64,000 nt of DNA from [Clostridium] symbiosum (GCA_021769625.1 JAETSN010000001.1:1-64000), one strand, 5' to 3'. Counted from the first letter of the stretch, positions 25,169 to 34,037 are shown. The notes: generated by a model not told the origin, from the sequence alone. Translations and numbers: made by a program.

Positions 25169-26391
25169 CATATCAGGATGCGTATAAAAAACTGGAAGCG
25201 GCAGGCCAGCTTCATGTTTTAAAGCATTATGACCAGTTGTCCGAGGTACAGAAAAAGAGTCTGTTGGAGGAGATCGCGCTGACGGATTTTTCGGTGCTCG
25301 CTTATCTGGAAAAAAGAGAAGAACTGATGAAAAAGGGCAGGATCACGCCTCTTGCGGCGATGGAGATCCCGGAGATAGAAAGAAGCCGTGACTGGTTTGA
25401 GGAGCTCGGATACCGCGCGATCCGTCAGGGAAAGGTAGGTACGGTTCTTCTGGCGGGCGGTATGGGGACAAGGCTTGGTTCGGATGAACCCAAAGGTATG
25501 TATGACATCGGGCTGACAAGGACCGTCTATATATTTGAGCGGATCATTTCCAATCTGCTGGAGGTTGTAAAGAGTGCCAACGCATGGATCCATCTGTTTA
25601 TCATGACCAGTGATAAAAATCATGAAAGAACGGTGGCGTTTCTGGACGAACATGATTATTTCGGCTATAAGCCGGGCTATATTCACTTTTTCCGTCAGGA
25701 GATGGCACCGGCATCTGATTTTAACGGAAAGGTTTATATGGAACGGCCGGACAAGATCGCCAATTCCCCCAACGGGAATGGGGGATGGTTTTCTTCCATG
25801 TCCAACGGAAAGATTCTGGAGATCGTGAAAAACAGAGGGATTGAGTGGCTGAACGTATTTGCGGTGGATAATGTGCTACAGAGGATGGCGGATCCCTGCT
25901 TTATCGGTGCGGTGATCGCTAAGGGCTGCAGTTCGGGGGCGAAGGTGGTAAAAAAGAATGCGCCGGATGAAAAAGTGGGAGTCATGTGTCTGGAGGACGG
26001 CAGGCCCTCTATCGTGGAGTATTATGACCTGACGGACGAGCTGATGAACGCAAAGGATGAAAAGGGCGAACCGGCATATAACTTCGGCGCGATTTTGAAT
26101 TACCTGTTTCAGGTGAAGGCGCTGGAGAAGACGATTGCGGAAAAACTGCCGCTTCACATCGTGGAGAAGAAGATTCCGTATATGGATGATGACGGGAATT
26201 TTGTGAGACCGGAGAAGCCTAACGGGTACAAGTACGAGACACTGGTGCTTGATATGGTGCATATGATGGACAGCTGTCTGCCTTACGAGGTGGTGCGGGA
26301 GCATGAGTTTGCACCCATTAAAAACATGACGGGGATAGATTCCGTGGATACGGCGAGGGAGCTTTGCAGAAAGAACGGCATTGAACTGTAA
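25165..26391 (+). CDS. UDP-sugar (UDP-GlcNAc/UDP-glucose) pyrophosphorylase, UDPGP family
   Basis: 408 residues. The nucleotide-binding signature LLAGGMGTRLGSDEPKGMYDIG (two blocks, about 95-117) identifies the eukaryote-like UDPGP fold (AGX/UAP type) rather than bacterial GalU or GlmU. Further family points are FIMTSDKNHE, the conserved SPNGNGG motif and an NVFAVDN stretch around the uridine site. It forms a UDP-sugar from UTP and a sugar 1-phosphate; UDP-GlcNAc/GalNAc or UDP-glucose are both possible. It is coupled to the HPt gene (ATGA) and followed 90 bp later by galE, so the trio probably supplies UDP-sugars. Confidence 0.85.
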   Translation: MTYQDAYKKLEAAGQLHVLKHYDQLSEVQKKSLLEEIALTDFSVLAYLEKREELMKKGRITPLAAMEIPEIERSRDWFEELGYRAIRQGKVGTVLLAGGMGTRLGSDEPKGMYDIGLTRTVYIFERIISNLLEVVKSANAWIHLFIMTSDKNHERTVAFLDEHDYFGYKPGYIHFFRQEMAPASDFNGKVYMERPDKIANSPNGNGGWFSSMSNGKILEIVKNRGIEWLNVFAVDNVLQRMADPCFIGAVIAKGCSSGAKVVKKNAPDEKVGVMCLEDGRPSIVEYYDLTDELMNAKDEKGEPAYNFGAILNYLFQVKALEKTIAEKLPLHIVEKKIPYMDDDGNFVRPEKPNGYKYETLVLDMVHMMDSCLPYEVVREHEFAPIKNMTGIDSVDTARELCRKNGIEL

Positions 26392-26481
26392 GTTAACCGG
26401 CGGCAGAGGAGAAAACCGGGAATCTGGCCGATATTATTTAAACCTATATAATTTCAATTTCCATGACAGGAGGGTGAAAAC

Positions 26482-27498
26482 ATGGCAATTTTAGTGACAG
26501 GCGGCGCCGGCTATATCGGCAGCCATACGGTGGTGGAACTGCAGAACGCCGGCTATGATGTGGTGGTAGTGGATAATCTGGCAAATTCCAGTGAAAAGTC
26601 TTTGAAGAGGGTGGAAGCCATCACGGGAAAACCGGTGAAGTTTTATAAGGCGGATATTCTGGACCGGGCGGCTCTGGAGGAGATCTTTGAGAAGGAGGAT
26701 CTGGATTCCTGTATCCATTTTGCGGGCCTGAAGGCTGTGGGCGAGTCTGTGCAGAAGCCCTGGGAGTACTATCAGAACAACATTGCGGGAACTCTGACGC
26801 TGGTGGATGTGATGAGAAAGCATAACTGTAAGAATATCATCTTTTCCTCCTCCGCGACGGTTTACGGCGATCCGGCATTCATACCGATCACGGAAGAATG
26901 TCCGAAGGGACAGTGCACCAACCCCTACGGCTGGACAAAATCCATGCTGGAACAGATCCTGACGGATATGCAGAAGGCGGATCCCGGGTGGAACGTGATC
27001 CTGCTCCGCTATTTTAACCCGATCGGCGCCCACAAGAGCGGGACTATCGGTGAGAATCCCAACGGTATTCCGAATAATCTGATGCCCTATGTGACGCAGG
27101 TGGCAGTCGGCAAGCTGAAAGAACTGGGTGTATTCGGCGACGATTATGACACGCCGGACGGCACGGGCGTCAGGGATTACATCCATGTGGTGGATCTGGC
27201 GATCGGCCATGTGAAGGCACTGAAGAAGATAGAGGAGAAGGCCGGACTGTGCATTTACAATCTGGGAACCGGGCAGGGATATTCCGTGCTGGATATCGTG
27301 AAAAACTTTGAGGCGGCCAACGGCGTAAAGATCCCTTACCAGATCAAACCGAGGCGTGCCGGGGACATTGCAACCTGCTATGCGGATGCGGCGAAAGCAA
27401 AAAATGAGTTGGGCTGGGTGGCCGAGAGAGGTATCCGGGAGATGTGTGAGGATTCCTGGAGATGGCAGAGCAATAATCCGAACGGGTATGATGACTGA
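26482..27498 (+). CDS. galE: UDP-glucose 4-epimerase
   Basis: 338 residues, full length for GalE. The Rossmann motif is GGAGYIGS (residues 7-14). The catalytic Ser and Tyr/Lys pair occur in SSSATVYG and [16 protein letters not shown] is the strongly conserved family stretch after the active site. It interconverts UDP-glucose and UDP-galactose (and possibly the N-acetyl forms) in the cytoplasm. AGGAGGG lies just before the start. It ends in a hairpin terminator at 27549-27580. Confidence 0.95.
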   Translation: MAILVTGGAGYIGSHTVVELQNAGYDVVVVDNLANSSEKSLKRVEAITGKPVKFYKADILDRAALEEIFEKEDLDSCIHFAGLKAVGESVQKPWEYYQNNIAGTLTLVDVMRKHNCKNIIFSSSATVYGDPAFIPITEECPKGQCTNPYGWTKSMLEQILTDMQKADPGWNVILLRYFNPIGAHKSGTIGENPNGIPNNLMPYVTQVAVGKLKELGVFGDDYDTPDGTGVRDYIHVVDLAIGHVKALKKIEEKAGLCIYNLGTGQGYSVLDIVKNFEAANGVKIPYQIKPRRAGDIATCYADAAKAKNELGWVAERGIREMCEDSWRWQSNNPNGYDD

Positions 27499-27548
27499 TG
27501 GGCAGTATATAAAATACACAGATATATTAAAAATAAGAAGCAGATAAA

Positions 27549-27584
27549 AAGGAAGATGTCATTTGACAGGACGCTTCCTTTTTG
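27549..27584 (+). terminator. terminator after galE
   Basis: AAGGAAG and CTTCCTT close a hairpin that contains an inner TGTCA-TT-TGACA stem; TTTGCTTTTT follows. Confidence 0.7.
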
Positions 27585-27629
27585 CTTTTTATGGAACATG
27601 AGACAGTCAGCAGAACGTTTTCCCGTTGT

Positions 27630-27896
27630 TTAATCTTCCTCGATGATATGGATCTCCAGATAATCAAAATCAATGCTTTCCACGAAATTGTCCCGGGTAA
27701 ACCGGGTTTTTTTATGGCGTCTGAATTCGGTCACGTTGGAATCCAGCCAGATCGGTTTTCCGAGATCAAACTGATAACAGATCTCTTCCAGCGCGGAAAA
27801 AATCTTGTGCGTTCTGCTGTCCCGGGCTTCGTTTTCGACGACGGTATCCCGGAGCATATGATTATCCTGAAAAATTTTTCCCCAGAGCCTGAACAT
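27630..27896 (-). CDS. conserved-looking small protein, function unknown
   Basis: 88 residues from 27896, where AAAGGAG lies about 9 bases before the ATG. The sequence (MFRLWGKIFQDNHMLRDTVV, EICYQFDLGKPIWLDSN, YLEIHIIEED) has the style of a small cytoplasmic protein widespread in Lachnospiraceae, with no membrane segment or cysteine motif. Alone on the minus strand between galE and the alarmone synthetase. No function is assigned. Confidence 0.75.
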   Translation of the reverse strand: MFRLWGKIFQDNHMLRDTVVENEARDSRTHKIFSALEEICYQFDLGKPIWLDSNVTEFRRHKKTRFTRDNFVESIDFDYLEIHIIEED

Positions 27897-27978
27897 AACG
27901 GGCGCTCCTTTCCTGTGCGGTGTTCCATACTTCCCGTCATGCCGCCATCGGCGGCACAAACAATCCGTGAAACTTGTG

Positions 27979-28062
27979 GAAGGATCGCTTCAGCGATTCT
28001 TCGAGGAATGACTTGGATTTTCTTAGGCAGCGTCCTTTGCGGCCTTAGAAAATCTTCATTCC
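27979..28062. repeat. double stem-loop element
   Basis: First hairpin: GAAGGATCGCT-TC-AGCGATTCTTC (27979-28002), with one G-U pair. Second, longer hairpin 28005-28062: GGAATGA...GATTTTCTTAGGC pairs with GGCCTTAGAAAATC...TCATTCC around a 12-base loop. The two sit 2 bases apart and have no T-tract, so they look more like a repeat element or structured RNA than a terminator. Confidence 0.65.
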
Positions 28063-28378
28063 TTTCACAATTACTATACAGGAAATGCGGAGAGGGTGCA
28101 AGGGGAACATAAAAAACAGAGTATAAGTCAAATTTCAACATAAAATGGTTGCTTTTAGAATGCGATGCTTTATGTTGTGGGAGCCTGCGGTTGCTGCGGG
28201 CGGTGAAAATATCATATCGCGCCGCAGGATTGGGCGGTGTGTCTGGGTATTTCGATTTATGATACGATATTGTTCTAAAATGAGAAATGCGGGCATAAAA
28301 TATGGTATGTGCGCTGAAAAGGAGGTGTTGTAAAAATCGACGAAAAATATTAAAATAATCATAAAACTTTATAAAATA

Positions 28379-28407
28379 TGCACACGGCACGAAAAGTGTG
28401 GTATAAT
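28379..28407 (+). promoter_or_regulatory. promoter for the small alarmone synthetase gene
   Basis: TGCACA (28379-28384), 17-base spacer, perfect TATAAT (28402-28407), about 50 bp before the start codon. Confidence 0.5.
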
Positions 28408-28457
28408 GAATATGGAATTTTATCTAAAGCAGTGGAGGCAGCAAGGCAGGTAGTAAA

Positions 28458-29093
28458 ATGGATATAGAGCTTGACAGACCGGATGACGTGGATAACTGGA
28501 CAGAGTTAATGCTGATCTATACATCGGCGCTGAAACAGATTGAAACAAAACTGGAAATATTAAACGAAGAATTTCAGCATGTACATTGCTATAACCCGAT
28601 AGAGCATATAAAATCCCGGCTCAAGACGTCGGAGAGCATCGTAAAAAAACTGAAGAAACATGGATATGAATCGACACTGGACAATATGGTAAAATATGTC
28701 AACGATATTGCAGGGATCAGGATCATCTGTTCTTTTACTTCGGATATTTACAGACTGGCGGATATTATCCGCGGCCAGCAGGATATCCGGGTGATCTCGG
28801 TAAAGGATTACATAACAAAACCGAAACAAAGCGGCTATAAGAGTTACCATATGATCGTTACTGTGCCTGTGTATCTCTCTGACAGGATCATAGATACAAA
28901 GGTGGAGATCCAGATACGGACGGTGGCCATGGACTTCTGGGCGAGTCTGGAGCATAAAATGAAATATAAGTTCGAAGGGAACGCGCCGGAGCATCTGAAA
29001 AACGATCTGGTGGAATGTTCCAAGATCGTCTCCATGTTGGATACACGCATGATGATGCTGAATGAAGAAATGCAAAAGTATAACGAACATTAG
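28458..29093 (+). CDS. relQ: small alarmone synthetase, RelQ-type (p)ppGpp synthetase
   Basis: 211 residues, a lone RelA/SpoT synthetase domain without hydrolase or regulatory parts. Family points are HIKSRLKTSESIVKKLKKHG near residue 50, the synthetase motif DIAGIRIICSF, SGYKSYHMIV (substrate-binding Tyr) and VEIQIRTVAMDFWASLEHKMKY in two blocks, with the catalytic Glu of EIQ. It makes (p)ppGpp from GTP/GDP and ATP; RelQ enzymes are tetrameric and usually stress induced by transcription. The RBS is loosely placed (AAGGCAGG). A perfect 11-bp hairpin follows. Confidence 0.92.
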   Translation: MDIELDRPDDVDNWTELMLIYTSALKQIETKLEILNEEFQHVHCYNPIEHIKSRLKTSESIVKKLKKHGYESTLDNMVKYVNDIAGIRIICSFTSDIYRLADIIRGQQDIRVISVKDYITKPKQSGYKSYHMIVTVPVYLSDRIIDTKVEIQIRTVAMDFWASLEHKMKYKFEGNAPEHLKNDLVECSKIVSMLDTRMMMLNEEMQKYNEH

Positions 29094-29120
29094 AAAATCC
29101 TGTGCCCGCCACAGGATTTT
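29094..29120 (+). terminator. hairpin terminator after relQ
   Basis: AAAATCCTGTG and CACAGGATTTT pair perfectly over 11 bp around a 5-base loop. A second terminator-like hairpin, AGTGCCCGG...CCCGGGCT, follows at about 29181-29213. Confidence 0.75.
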
Positions 29121-29455
29121 CTGATGAGAGGAAACCGCATTCTGAACGGGCAGTCGGTGTCTGTTTGGCCTGGAAATGAGGAGTGCCCGGATACCTTTCG
29201 GCACCCGGGCTATTATGAAAAAATTTATCTATGTGTGTAATGAAACTCATTACATATTCACCCTTCTCTAACTGTTTCCAGTATACAACTTAAATATGAA
29301 TAAATTATGAACAAAATGTAAACGATTGGTAAATATTTCTAATAAACAGAATGATGAGAAATATAAAATATACAAAATGCACAATGCTTAAAAATCCGGA
29401 ATTTGCAGACATTTGTGATATTCGCCAATCATATTATTTGTTAGCACCTCAGCCA
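29121..29455. other. A+T-rich intergenic stretch
   Basis: After the relQ terminators this stretch is markedly A+T-rich. It contains a perfect hairpin TGTAATGA-AAC-TCATTACA at 29236-29254 but no gene I can support. An open frame from 29351 leads into the downstream coding gene but has no RBS and runs through a repeat element. Confidence 0.4.
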
Positions 29456-29544
29456 GCAGGTAAGGACATAAAATGCTTAAGGAGTCCTTTGAAAAACAGA
29501 GCCTGCGCGAGCGTGGCGACGAAGCATTTTATGTCCTTACCTGC
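29456..29544. repeat. inverted-repeat element with perfect 23-bp arms
   Basis: The arms 29456-29478 and 29522-29544 are exact reverse complements (GCAGGTAAGGAC...ATGCTT), enclosing a 43-base loop with GCGAGCGTGGCGACG at its right end. The right arm with its GTGGCGACGAAG lead-in and trailing GCGTCCG recurs in part at 11431-11470 and, more distantly, at 42003-42039 (opposite strand). No coding content. Confidence 0.8.
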
Positions 29545-29564
29545 GTCCGCACCGCATCTCCGCA

Positions 29565-29593
29565 TTGTCAAAAAGCCAAAAGGATGCTATACT
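29565..29593 (+). promoter_or_regulatory. promoter for the coiled-coil membrane protein gene
   Basis: TTGTCA (29565-29570), 17-base spacer, TATACT (29588-29593), about 45 bp before the chosen start at 29639. Its position supports the later start. Confidence 0.6.
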
Positions 29594-29638
29594 GTTCGTG
29601 AATCTGTCAACAAAGGAGATACTATCGGAGGGAAATAC

Positions 29639-30343
29639 ATGGACGGCTTTATCGATAAATTTGCGCAGCGGAAAAATGCACAGGAGATGATAAGGGCAAA
29701 TGCTATGGCGGAAGCGGAGGAGAAGGAAAGGATGGCATCGCGTCTTTCGGAGTATGAGCAGGCGATACAGGAGATGAGGCAGTGTAATCTGCAGACGATG
29801 GAAAACGCCGAAAAAGTGAAAGAGCTGCTTGCGGCAAGTCTGAATAAAATAGAGGAAGTGCAGAAAAAGGACGCAGGTATGGAACAAAGATCAGAGGAGT
29901 TGATCAGGGAGATAAAGAGTATTTCCGAGGATTTAAAGAGCAGGATGACAGAACTTCTGAAGATGCAGAACGATCAGGGGACGGTCATTTTGGAAGAGCA
30001 GAGAGACAGGATGACGGAACTGCTGGACAGGCAAAACAGCCTGTTTGAAAAGCAGGAGGCCTGGATGCAGGAACTGGTGGAGACGCAGAAAGGAACGCTG
30101 GAAGAGTTGCTCCATGATACGGAAGACTTTACGCATAAAGAGTCCGTGAAAGTATATCGGAACGTCCAGGCGGTCATTGAAGGGGCCCTGCCGAAGCAGA
30201 CGGGGGAGATCACGGAAGCCGTAAAAAATGAGATGAAAAATAAAGGGATTCCCGGCGGCTTTAAAGTGGTCTGGGTTTTGACGTTGATCGCGGCGCTTGC
30301 CAATGTGGCGGTCGAAGTGTTGAGATTTCTGGGATATATGTAG
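29639..30343 (+). CDS. coiled-coil protein with C-terminal membrane anchor, function unknown
   Basis: 234 residues from 29639, where GGAGGG lies 6 bases upstream. About 150 residues are highly charged heptad-like helix (EELIREIKSISEDLKSRM, MTELLKMQNDQ, RMTELLDRQNS), with the repeated phrase MTELL-x-Q marking an internal repeat. The end (about 208-230) is one hydrophobic helix, so the protein is tail-anchored in the membrane with its coiled coil in the cytoplasm. No known enzymatic domain. A structural or scaffold role is possible but unproven. Confidence 0.75.
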   Translation: MDGFIDKFAQRKNAQEMIRANAMAEAEEKERMASRLSEYEQAIQEMRQCNLQTMENAEKVKELLAASLNKIEEVQKKDAGMEQRSEELIREIKSISEDLKSRMTELLKMQNDQGTVILEEQRDRMTELLDRQNSLFEKQEAWMQELVETQKGTLEELLHDTEDFTHKESVKVYRNVQAVIEGALPKQTGEITEAVKNEMKNKGIPGGFKVVWVLTLIAALANVAVEVLRFLGYM

Positions 30344-30430
30344 GGGCAGAATAAAAGGACGTTCCGGGCGGATGGGGAATATCCGCCGCGGAAGACGAAG
30401 GATTTTAAGGGAAAGAAGGTCGATGCGGTC

Positions 30431-31078
30431 ATGGCGAAGATAACATGGAAACCGGGGAATATGCTCTATCCGCTGCCGGCGGTCATGGTGAGTTGTGCGG
30501 ACAGGGAGGGAAGGGATAATATCCTGACGATCGCATGGACGGGCACTACCTGTTCGGATCCGCCGATGCTGTCGATCTCGGTGCGGAAGGAGCGTTACTC
30601 CTACCATATGATAGAGGAGACGGGCGAGTTTGTCGTGAACCTGACGACACAGGCGCTTGTCCGTGCGGTGGATTTCTGCGGTGTGAGAAGCGGAAAGGAC
30701 ACGGATAAGTGGAAAGAGATGCGTCTGACGAGGGAGAAGGCGGACATTGTAAAAGCGCCTATGATAAAGGAGAGCCCTGTCAATATCGAGTGCAGGGTCA
30801 CGGAGAGGAAGGATCTGGGTTCCCATGTGATGTATCAGGCAAACGTGGTGTCGGTGCATGTGGATGAGGCTTATATGGATGAAAAGCAGAAATTTCATCT
30901 GGAGGATGCAAAGCCTATCGTATATTCCCATGGGACTTATTATTCGCTGGGAAAACCGCTGGGGACATTCGGCTGCAGCGTGAAACAGCGGAAAGTACGC
31001 AGAGCGAAGCGTTCTTACGCCGGGCAACGGACCGTCCGCACGGCGGACCGCCTTCATGCGGAGAGAAAACGCCGCTGA
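30431..31078 (+). CDS. flavin reductase family (FMN-binding split-barrel) protein
   Basis: 215 residues. The N-terminal PLPAVMVSCADREGRDNILTIAW (two blocks) and PPMLSISVRKERYSYHMIEE are the FMN-binding elements of the flavin reductase-like/FMN-split barrel family; members are FMN-dependent reductases or FMN carriers. The core ends at GTFGCSV near residue 185, where most relatives stop. The last 30 residues (QRKVRRAKRSY..., very basic) come from a GC-rich, repeat-like stretch and probably represent an accidental extension. Its TGA stop abuts the minus-strand dinB stop, forming TGATCA. Confidence 0.85.
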   Translation: MAKITWKPGNMLYPLPAVMVSCADREGRDNILTIAWTGTTCSDPPMLSISVRKERYSYHMIEETGEFVVNLTTQALVRAVDFCGVRSGKDTDKWKEMRLTREKADIVKAPMIKESPVNIECRVTERKDLGSHVMYQANVVSVHVDEAYMDEKQKFHLEDAKPIVYSHGTYYSLGKPLGTFGCSVKQRKVRRAKRSYAGQRTVRTADRLHAERKRR

Positions 31079-32275
31079 TCATTTCAGCAGTGTCCCTCTT
31101 ACAATCGAATCTTTTCCGTATTTGGAGCGGATCTTGTCAAGGGCCTCGTTGAGGCTCTTTTGTTTTTCTGAGAGAGGCTTATCCTGCGAAAGGTCGAACA
31201 GGGAAAGCTGTGTGGGCGCATCCATATCCTCCAGCTTGGAAGTGCGGATGCCGAGCAGCCTTACCGGACTGCCGTCCCAGAGTTCGGAGGCGAGTTTACA
31301 GGCGGTCTGATAGATGCAGCCGCTGTCGCTGGTGGCTGTCTGCAAAGTGGCCTGATGGGAGACGGTCCGGAAGGAACTGTATTTGATCTCCACGCTGACC
31401 ATGAATGCCTGCATATGCGCTTTCCGCAGTCTGGAGGCTACAGATTCCGACAGGCCGAGCAGACATTTTCGGATCTCTTCCATCGTCAGGGCGTCCCGGG
31501 AGAGGGTGGTGGAATTGCCGACTCCCTTTGCCTCCGCAGGGATGGGCGCTACCCGGGAGTCATCGATGCCGTTGGCGAATTCCCAGAGCGTTTTGCCGTG
31601 GCTCTTTAGGTGGGAAACGATGATCTGCGGATCGGTCTTCGCCAGATCGCCGATGGTCAGGATGCCCAGATTGTGCAGCGCCTCCACGCTGGAGTGCCCG
31701 CACATAAAAAGGGCGGAGAGGGGAAGAGGCCAGAGCTTTTCCCTGATCTCGGACCGATACAGGGTGTGCACCAGGTCGGGTTTTCTGAAATCCGAAGCCA
31801 TCTTCGCCAGCACCTTTTTGTCGGAGATGCCGACATTGACGGTGAAACCGAAGGTTTCACGGATGCCGTCCTTGATCTTCCGGGCGGCGGTGACAGGGTC
31901 CGGATATCCGGAGGATACGGTCGTAAAATCCATATAGCATTCGTCCACGCTGACCTGTTCGATATCCGGACAGATATCGGAGAGATGCGCCATCAACAGT
32001 CTGCTTTTTTCGGAGTATAATTTGTGGTCAGGGGGACAGGATACGAGAAAAGGACATTTTTTCAGGGCATCGCTGACAGGCTCGCCGGTATGGATGCCGT
32101 AAGCCTTTGCGGGAATGGACTTTGCCAGCACCACGCCGTGGCGCTTGGCGGTATCGCCGCCGATGATCGAGGGGATGGTGCGCAGGTCTGTCTCCTCCCC
32201 GTTTTTCAGTTTTTCAAGCGCGCTCCAGCTCAAAAAAGCGGAGTTGACATCGATATGAAAAATGATCTGTTCCAT
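31079..32275 (-). CDS. dinB: Y-family DNA polymerase IV-like protein
   Basis: 398 residues. The N-terminus IIFHIDVNSAFLSWSA carries the first catalytic Asp; the second motif VSVDECYMDFT supplies the DE pair. Thumb and little-finger domains follow, and near the C-terminus QLSLFDL is a beta-clamp-binding motif. It performs error-prone translesion synthesis. The start has no clear Shine-Dalgarno site. Convergent and adjacent to the flavin reductase gene with zero intergenic bases. Confidence 0.93.
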   Translation of the reverse strand: MEQIIFHIDVNSAFLSWSALEKLKNGEETDLRTIPSIIGGDTAKRHGVVLAKSIPAKAYGIHTGEPVSDALKKCPFLVSCPPDHKLYSEKSRLLMAHLSDICPDIEQVSVDECYMDFTTVSSGYPDPVTAARKIKDGIRETFGFTVNVGISDKKVLAKMASDFRKPDLVHTLYRSEIREKLWPLPLSALFMCGHSSVEALHNLGILTIGDLAKTDPQIIVSHLKSHGKTLWEFANGIDDSRVAPIPAEAKGVGNSTTLSRDALTMEEIRKCLLGLSESVASRLRKAHMQAFMVSVEIKYSSFRTVSHQATLQTATSDSGCIYQTACKLASELWDGSPVRLLGIRTSKLEDMDAPTQLSLFDLSQDKPLSEKQKSLNEALDKIRSKYGKDSIVRGTLLK

Positions 32276-32319
32276 AAAGGACAGTGTAGCACAGTTTTTG
32301 CAAAAAATATAGTATCGCC

Positions 32320-32348
32320 TTTACAATCTGTGGAAATACTGTTAAAAT
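32320..32348 (+). promoter_or_regulatory. promoter for the M23 endopeptidase gene
   Basis: TTTACA (32320-32325), 17-base spacer, TAAAAT (32343-32348), about 90 bp before the start codon. Confidence 0.6.
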
Positions 32349-32438
32349 GAAATTTATTACAAAATTGTTACGAACAGGATAAAGTAGAGAGTCTGAAGCG
32401 TTTTCGCAGATGTGTCTGTGGGATGCACGGGGATGAAC

Positions 32439-34034
32439 ATGAGAAATAATCTGATCAGAAAAGTAAAATATACCTATTTTAAGACATCGGTCCTGATGCT
32501 GTTTTTCGGAGCCCTCGGGCTGCCAAGCATCAGGTTTTTTGAGCACACCGGAGATAATATGTTCGATGTGTATTTAAACGGAGCTCTGGTGGGACAGGTG
32601 GCGGATGCGAAGGAAGCGGAAAACTGTATGACGCAGGCGAGATATGCCGTATCGGAAAAAAGCGGCGATCTTGTGTTCATGAAGACAGAGCTGGCGTTCG
32701 AAGGAAAGGAAGTGCTGTTCGGTGAGATCAGCAGAAGAGAAGATATCATAGCGCAGATGCAGGGCGTCATGGAAAACAGCCGGGAGGAGACCATGCAGCA
32801 GGCATACACCGTGAAGATCAACAATTTTACGGTAAATCTTTCCAGCATGGATGAGGTGCAGCAGCTTTTGCAGGCGGCGGTCAATAAATATGATTCCACG
32901 GACAGCTACGGCGTGGAGATGGTGCAGGATACGGACAGGGAGCTGAATGTCCTGACAACGAAAGTCTACAGTGAGATAGAGGCGAAGGAGGAGGAGACGC
33001 AGGAGGAAAAGGCGAGGGCGGATGCGTCCAGTCTTTTGAGTTCCGGCATTTTTGCGGTCTTTCAGGAGGCGGCGGATGCGGTGGAGATCGAGGAGGAAAA
33101 AGATCTGTCTGAATACGACCGGGGGCTGATCCATATGAATTTCGGGGATACGGTGGAGGTCGTGGAGTCCTATATGCCGGAAAGCCATCTTTCCGGTCTG
33201 GAAGCTGCCATTGAAGAGGTAACAAAAGACCAGGAGACGAATAAAATATATGAAGTGGTAGCCGGTGATACTTTAGGAGAGATTGCAGAAGAACATAATA
33301 TGACCATCGAGGATGTGGTGGCCATGAATGAGACACTGGAGAATGAAAATTCCGTGATCCGCGTGGGGGATGAGCTGATCATTTCCGTGCCGGAACCGGA
33401 GCTTTCCGTGGAACGGCAGGAAGAGTTGTACTATGAGGAGGATTATGACGCGGATGTCATATATGTGGATAATGACGACTGGTATACAACGGAACAGGTA
33501 ACTCTGCAGCAGCCGTCGGCGGGACACAGAAGGGTTGTGGCGATCGTTTCCTACCGGAATAACAGTGTGACCGATACAGAGATCATCAAGGAAGAAGTGG
33601 ATATGGAAGCCGTGCCCAAGATCGTGGAGAAGGGCACAAAGATTCCGCCCACCTATATCAAACCGATCTCCGGCGGAAGGCTGTCTTCCAGATTCGGCGG
33701 GCGTAAAGCACCGAAGCGGGGCGCCAGCACGAACCACAGGGGCGTGGACTGGGCGACACCCACCGGTACGGCGGTCATGGCTTCCTGCGGCGGCGTGGTC
33801 ACAAAGGCAGGCTGGGGAAGCGGTTACGGTTATGTGGTCTATATCAGACATCCGGACGGCAGGGAAACCAGATACGGCCATTTGAGCAAAGTGCTGGTAT
33901 CTGCCGGGCAGAGTGTCTCGCAGGGACAGAAGATCGCCCTTTCAGGCAATACCGGGAACAGTACGGGTCCCCATCTGCATTTTGAGATCCGCATTAACGG
34001 CAGCGCCGTAGATCCGCTGAAGTATTTGAACTAG
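32439..34034 (+). CDS. membrane-anchored M23 peptidoglycan endopeptidase with LysM and G5 domains
   Basis: 531 residues from 32439 (GGGG 6 bases upstream); ATGs at 32412 and 32433 are alternatives. An N-terminal membrane helix (about 12-30) anchors it outside. A long acidic region follows, then LysM (YEVVAGDTLGEIAEEHNMT, about 270-315), a G5 domain (about 350-405, ending KGTKIPPTYI) and the M23 lasso-type peptidase with H433 and D437 in NHRGVDW and the HLH pair near 512-514. It should cleave peptide cross-links in the wall. LysM and G5 bind glycans. Alone in its operon with its own promoter; followed by murA. Confidence 0.9.
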   Translation: MRNNLIRKVKYTYFKTSVLMLFFGALGLPSIRFFEHTGDNMFDVYLNGALVGQVADAKEAENCMTQARYAVSEKSGDLVFMKTELAFEGKEVLFGEISRREDIIAQMQGVMENSREETMQQAYTVKINNFTVNLSSMDEVQQLLQAAVNKYDSTDSYGVEMVQDTDRELNVLTTKVYSEIEAKEEETQEEKARADASSLLSSGIFAVFQEAADAVEIEEEKDLSEYDRGLIHMNFGDTVEVVESYMPESHLSGLEAAIEEVTKDQETNKIYEVVAGDTLGEIAEEHNMTIEDVVAMNETLENENSVIRVGDELIISVPEPELSVERQEELYYEEDYDADVIYVDNDDWYTTEQVTLQQPSAGHRRVVAIVSYRNNSVTDTEIIKEEVDMEAVPKIVEKGTKIPPTYIKPISGGRLSSRFGGRKAPKRGASTNHRGVDWATPTGTAVMASCGGVVTKAGWGSGYGYVVYIRHPDGRETRYGHLSKVLVSAGQSVSQGQKIALSGNTGNSTGPHLHFEIRINGSAVDPLKYLN

Positions 34035-34037
34035 AAA

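Larger units (their letters stand above)
27897..28457. other. 561-bp intergenic region with two large hairpins
   Basis: The left part has TGCCGCC-ATC-GGCGGCA (27941-27957) and the two hairpins annotated at 27979-28062. The middle (28063-28378) is A+T-rich with no convincing gene; a 62-codon plus frame at 28145 has no RBS. A strong AAAAGGAGGTG near 28318 is followed by a stop codon and serves no frame. The right end carries the relQ promoter. Confidence 0.5.

Noticed and set aside
26491-27519. 342-codon minus-strand frame opposite galE
   Set aside because: Antisense shadow with no RBS; galE is unmistakable on the plus strand.
28145-28333. 62-codon plus frame in the 28-kb gap
   Set aside because: No RBS, no recognisable motif and unusual Met/Cys/Arg content; more likely non-coding.
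29351-29638. N-terminal extension of the coiled-coil protein
   Set aside because: It translates the inverted-repeat element and has no RBS; a promoter at 29565-29593 and GGAGGG support the start at 29639.
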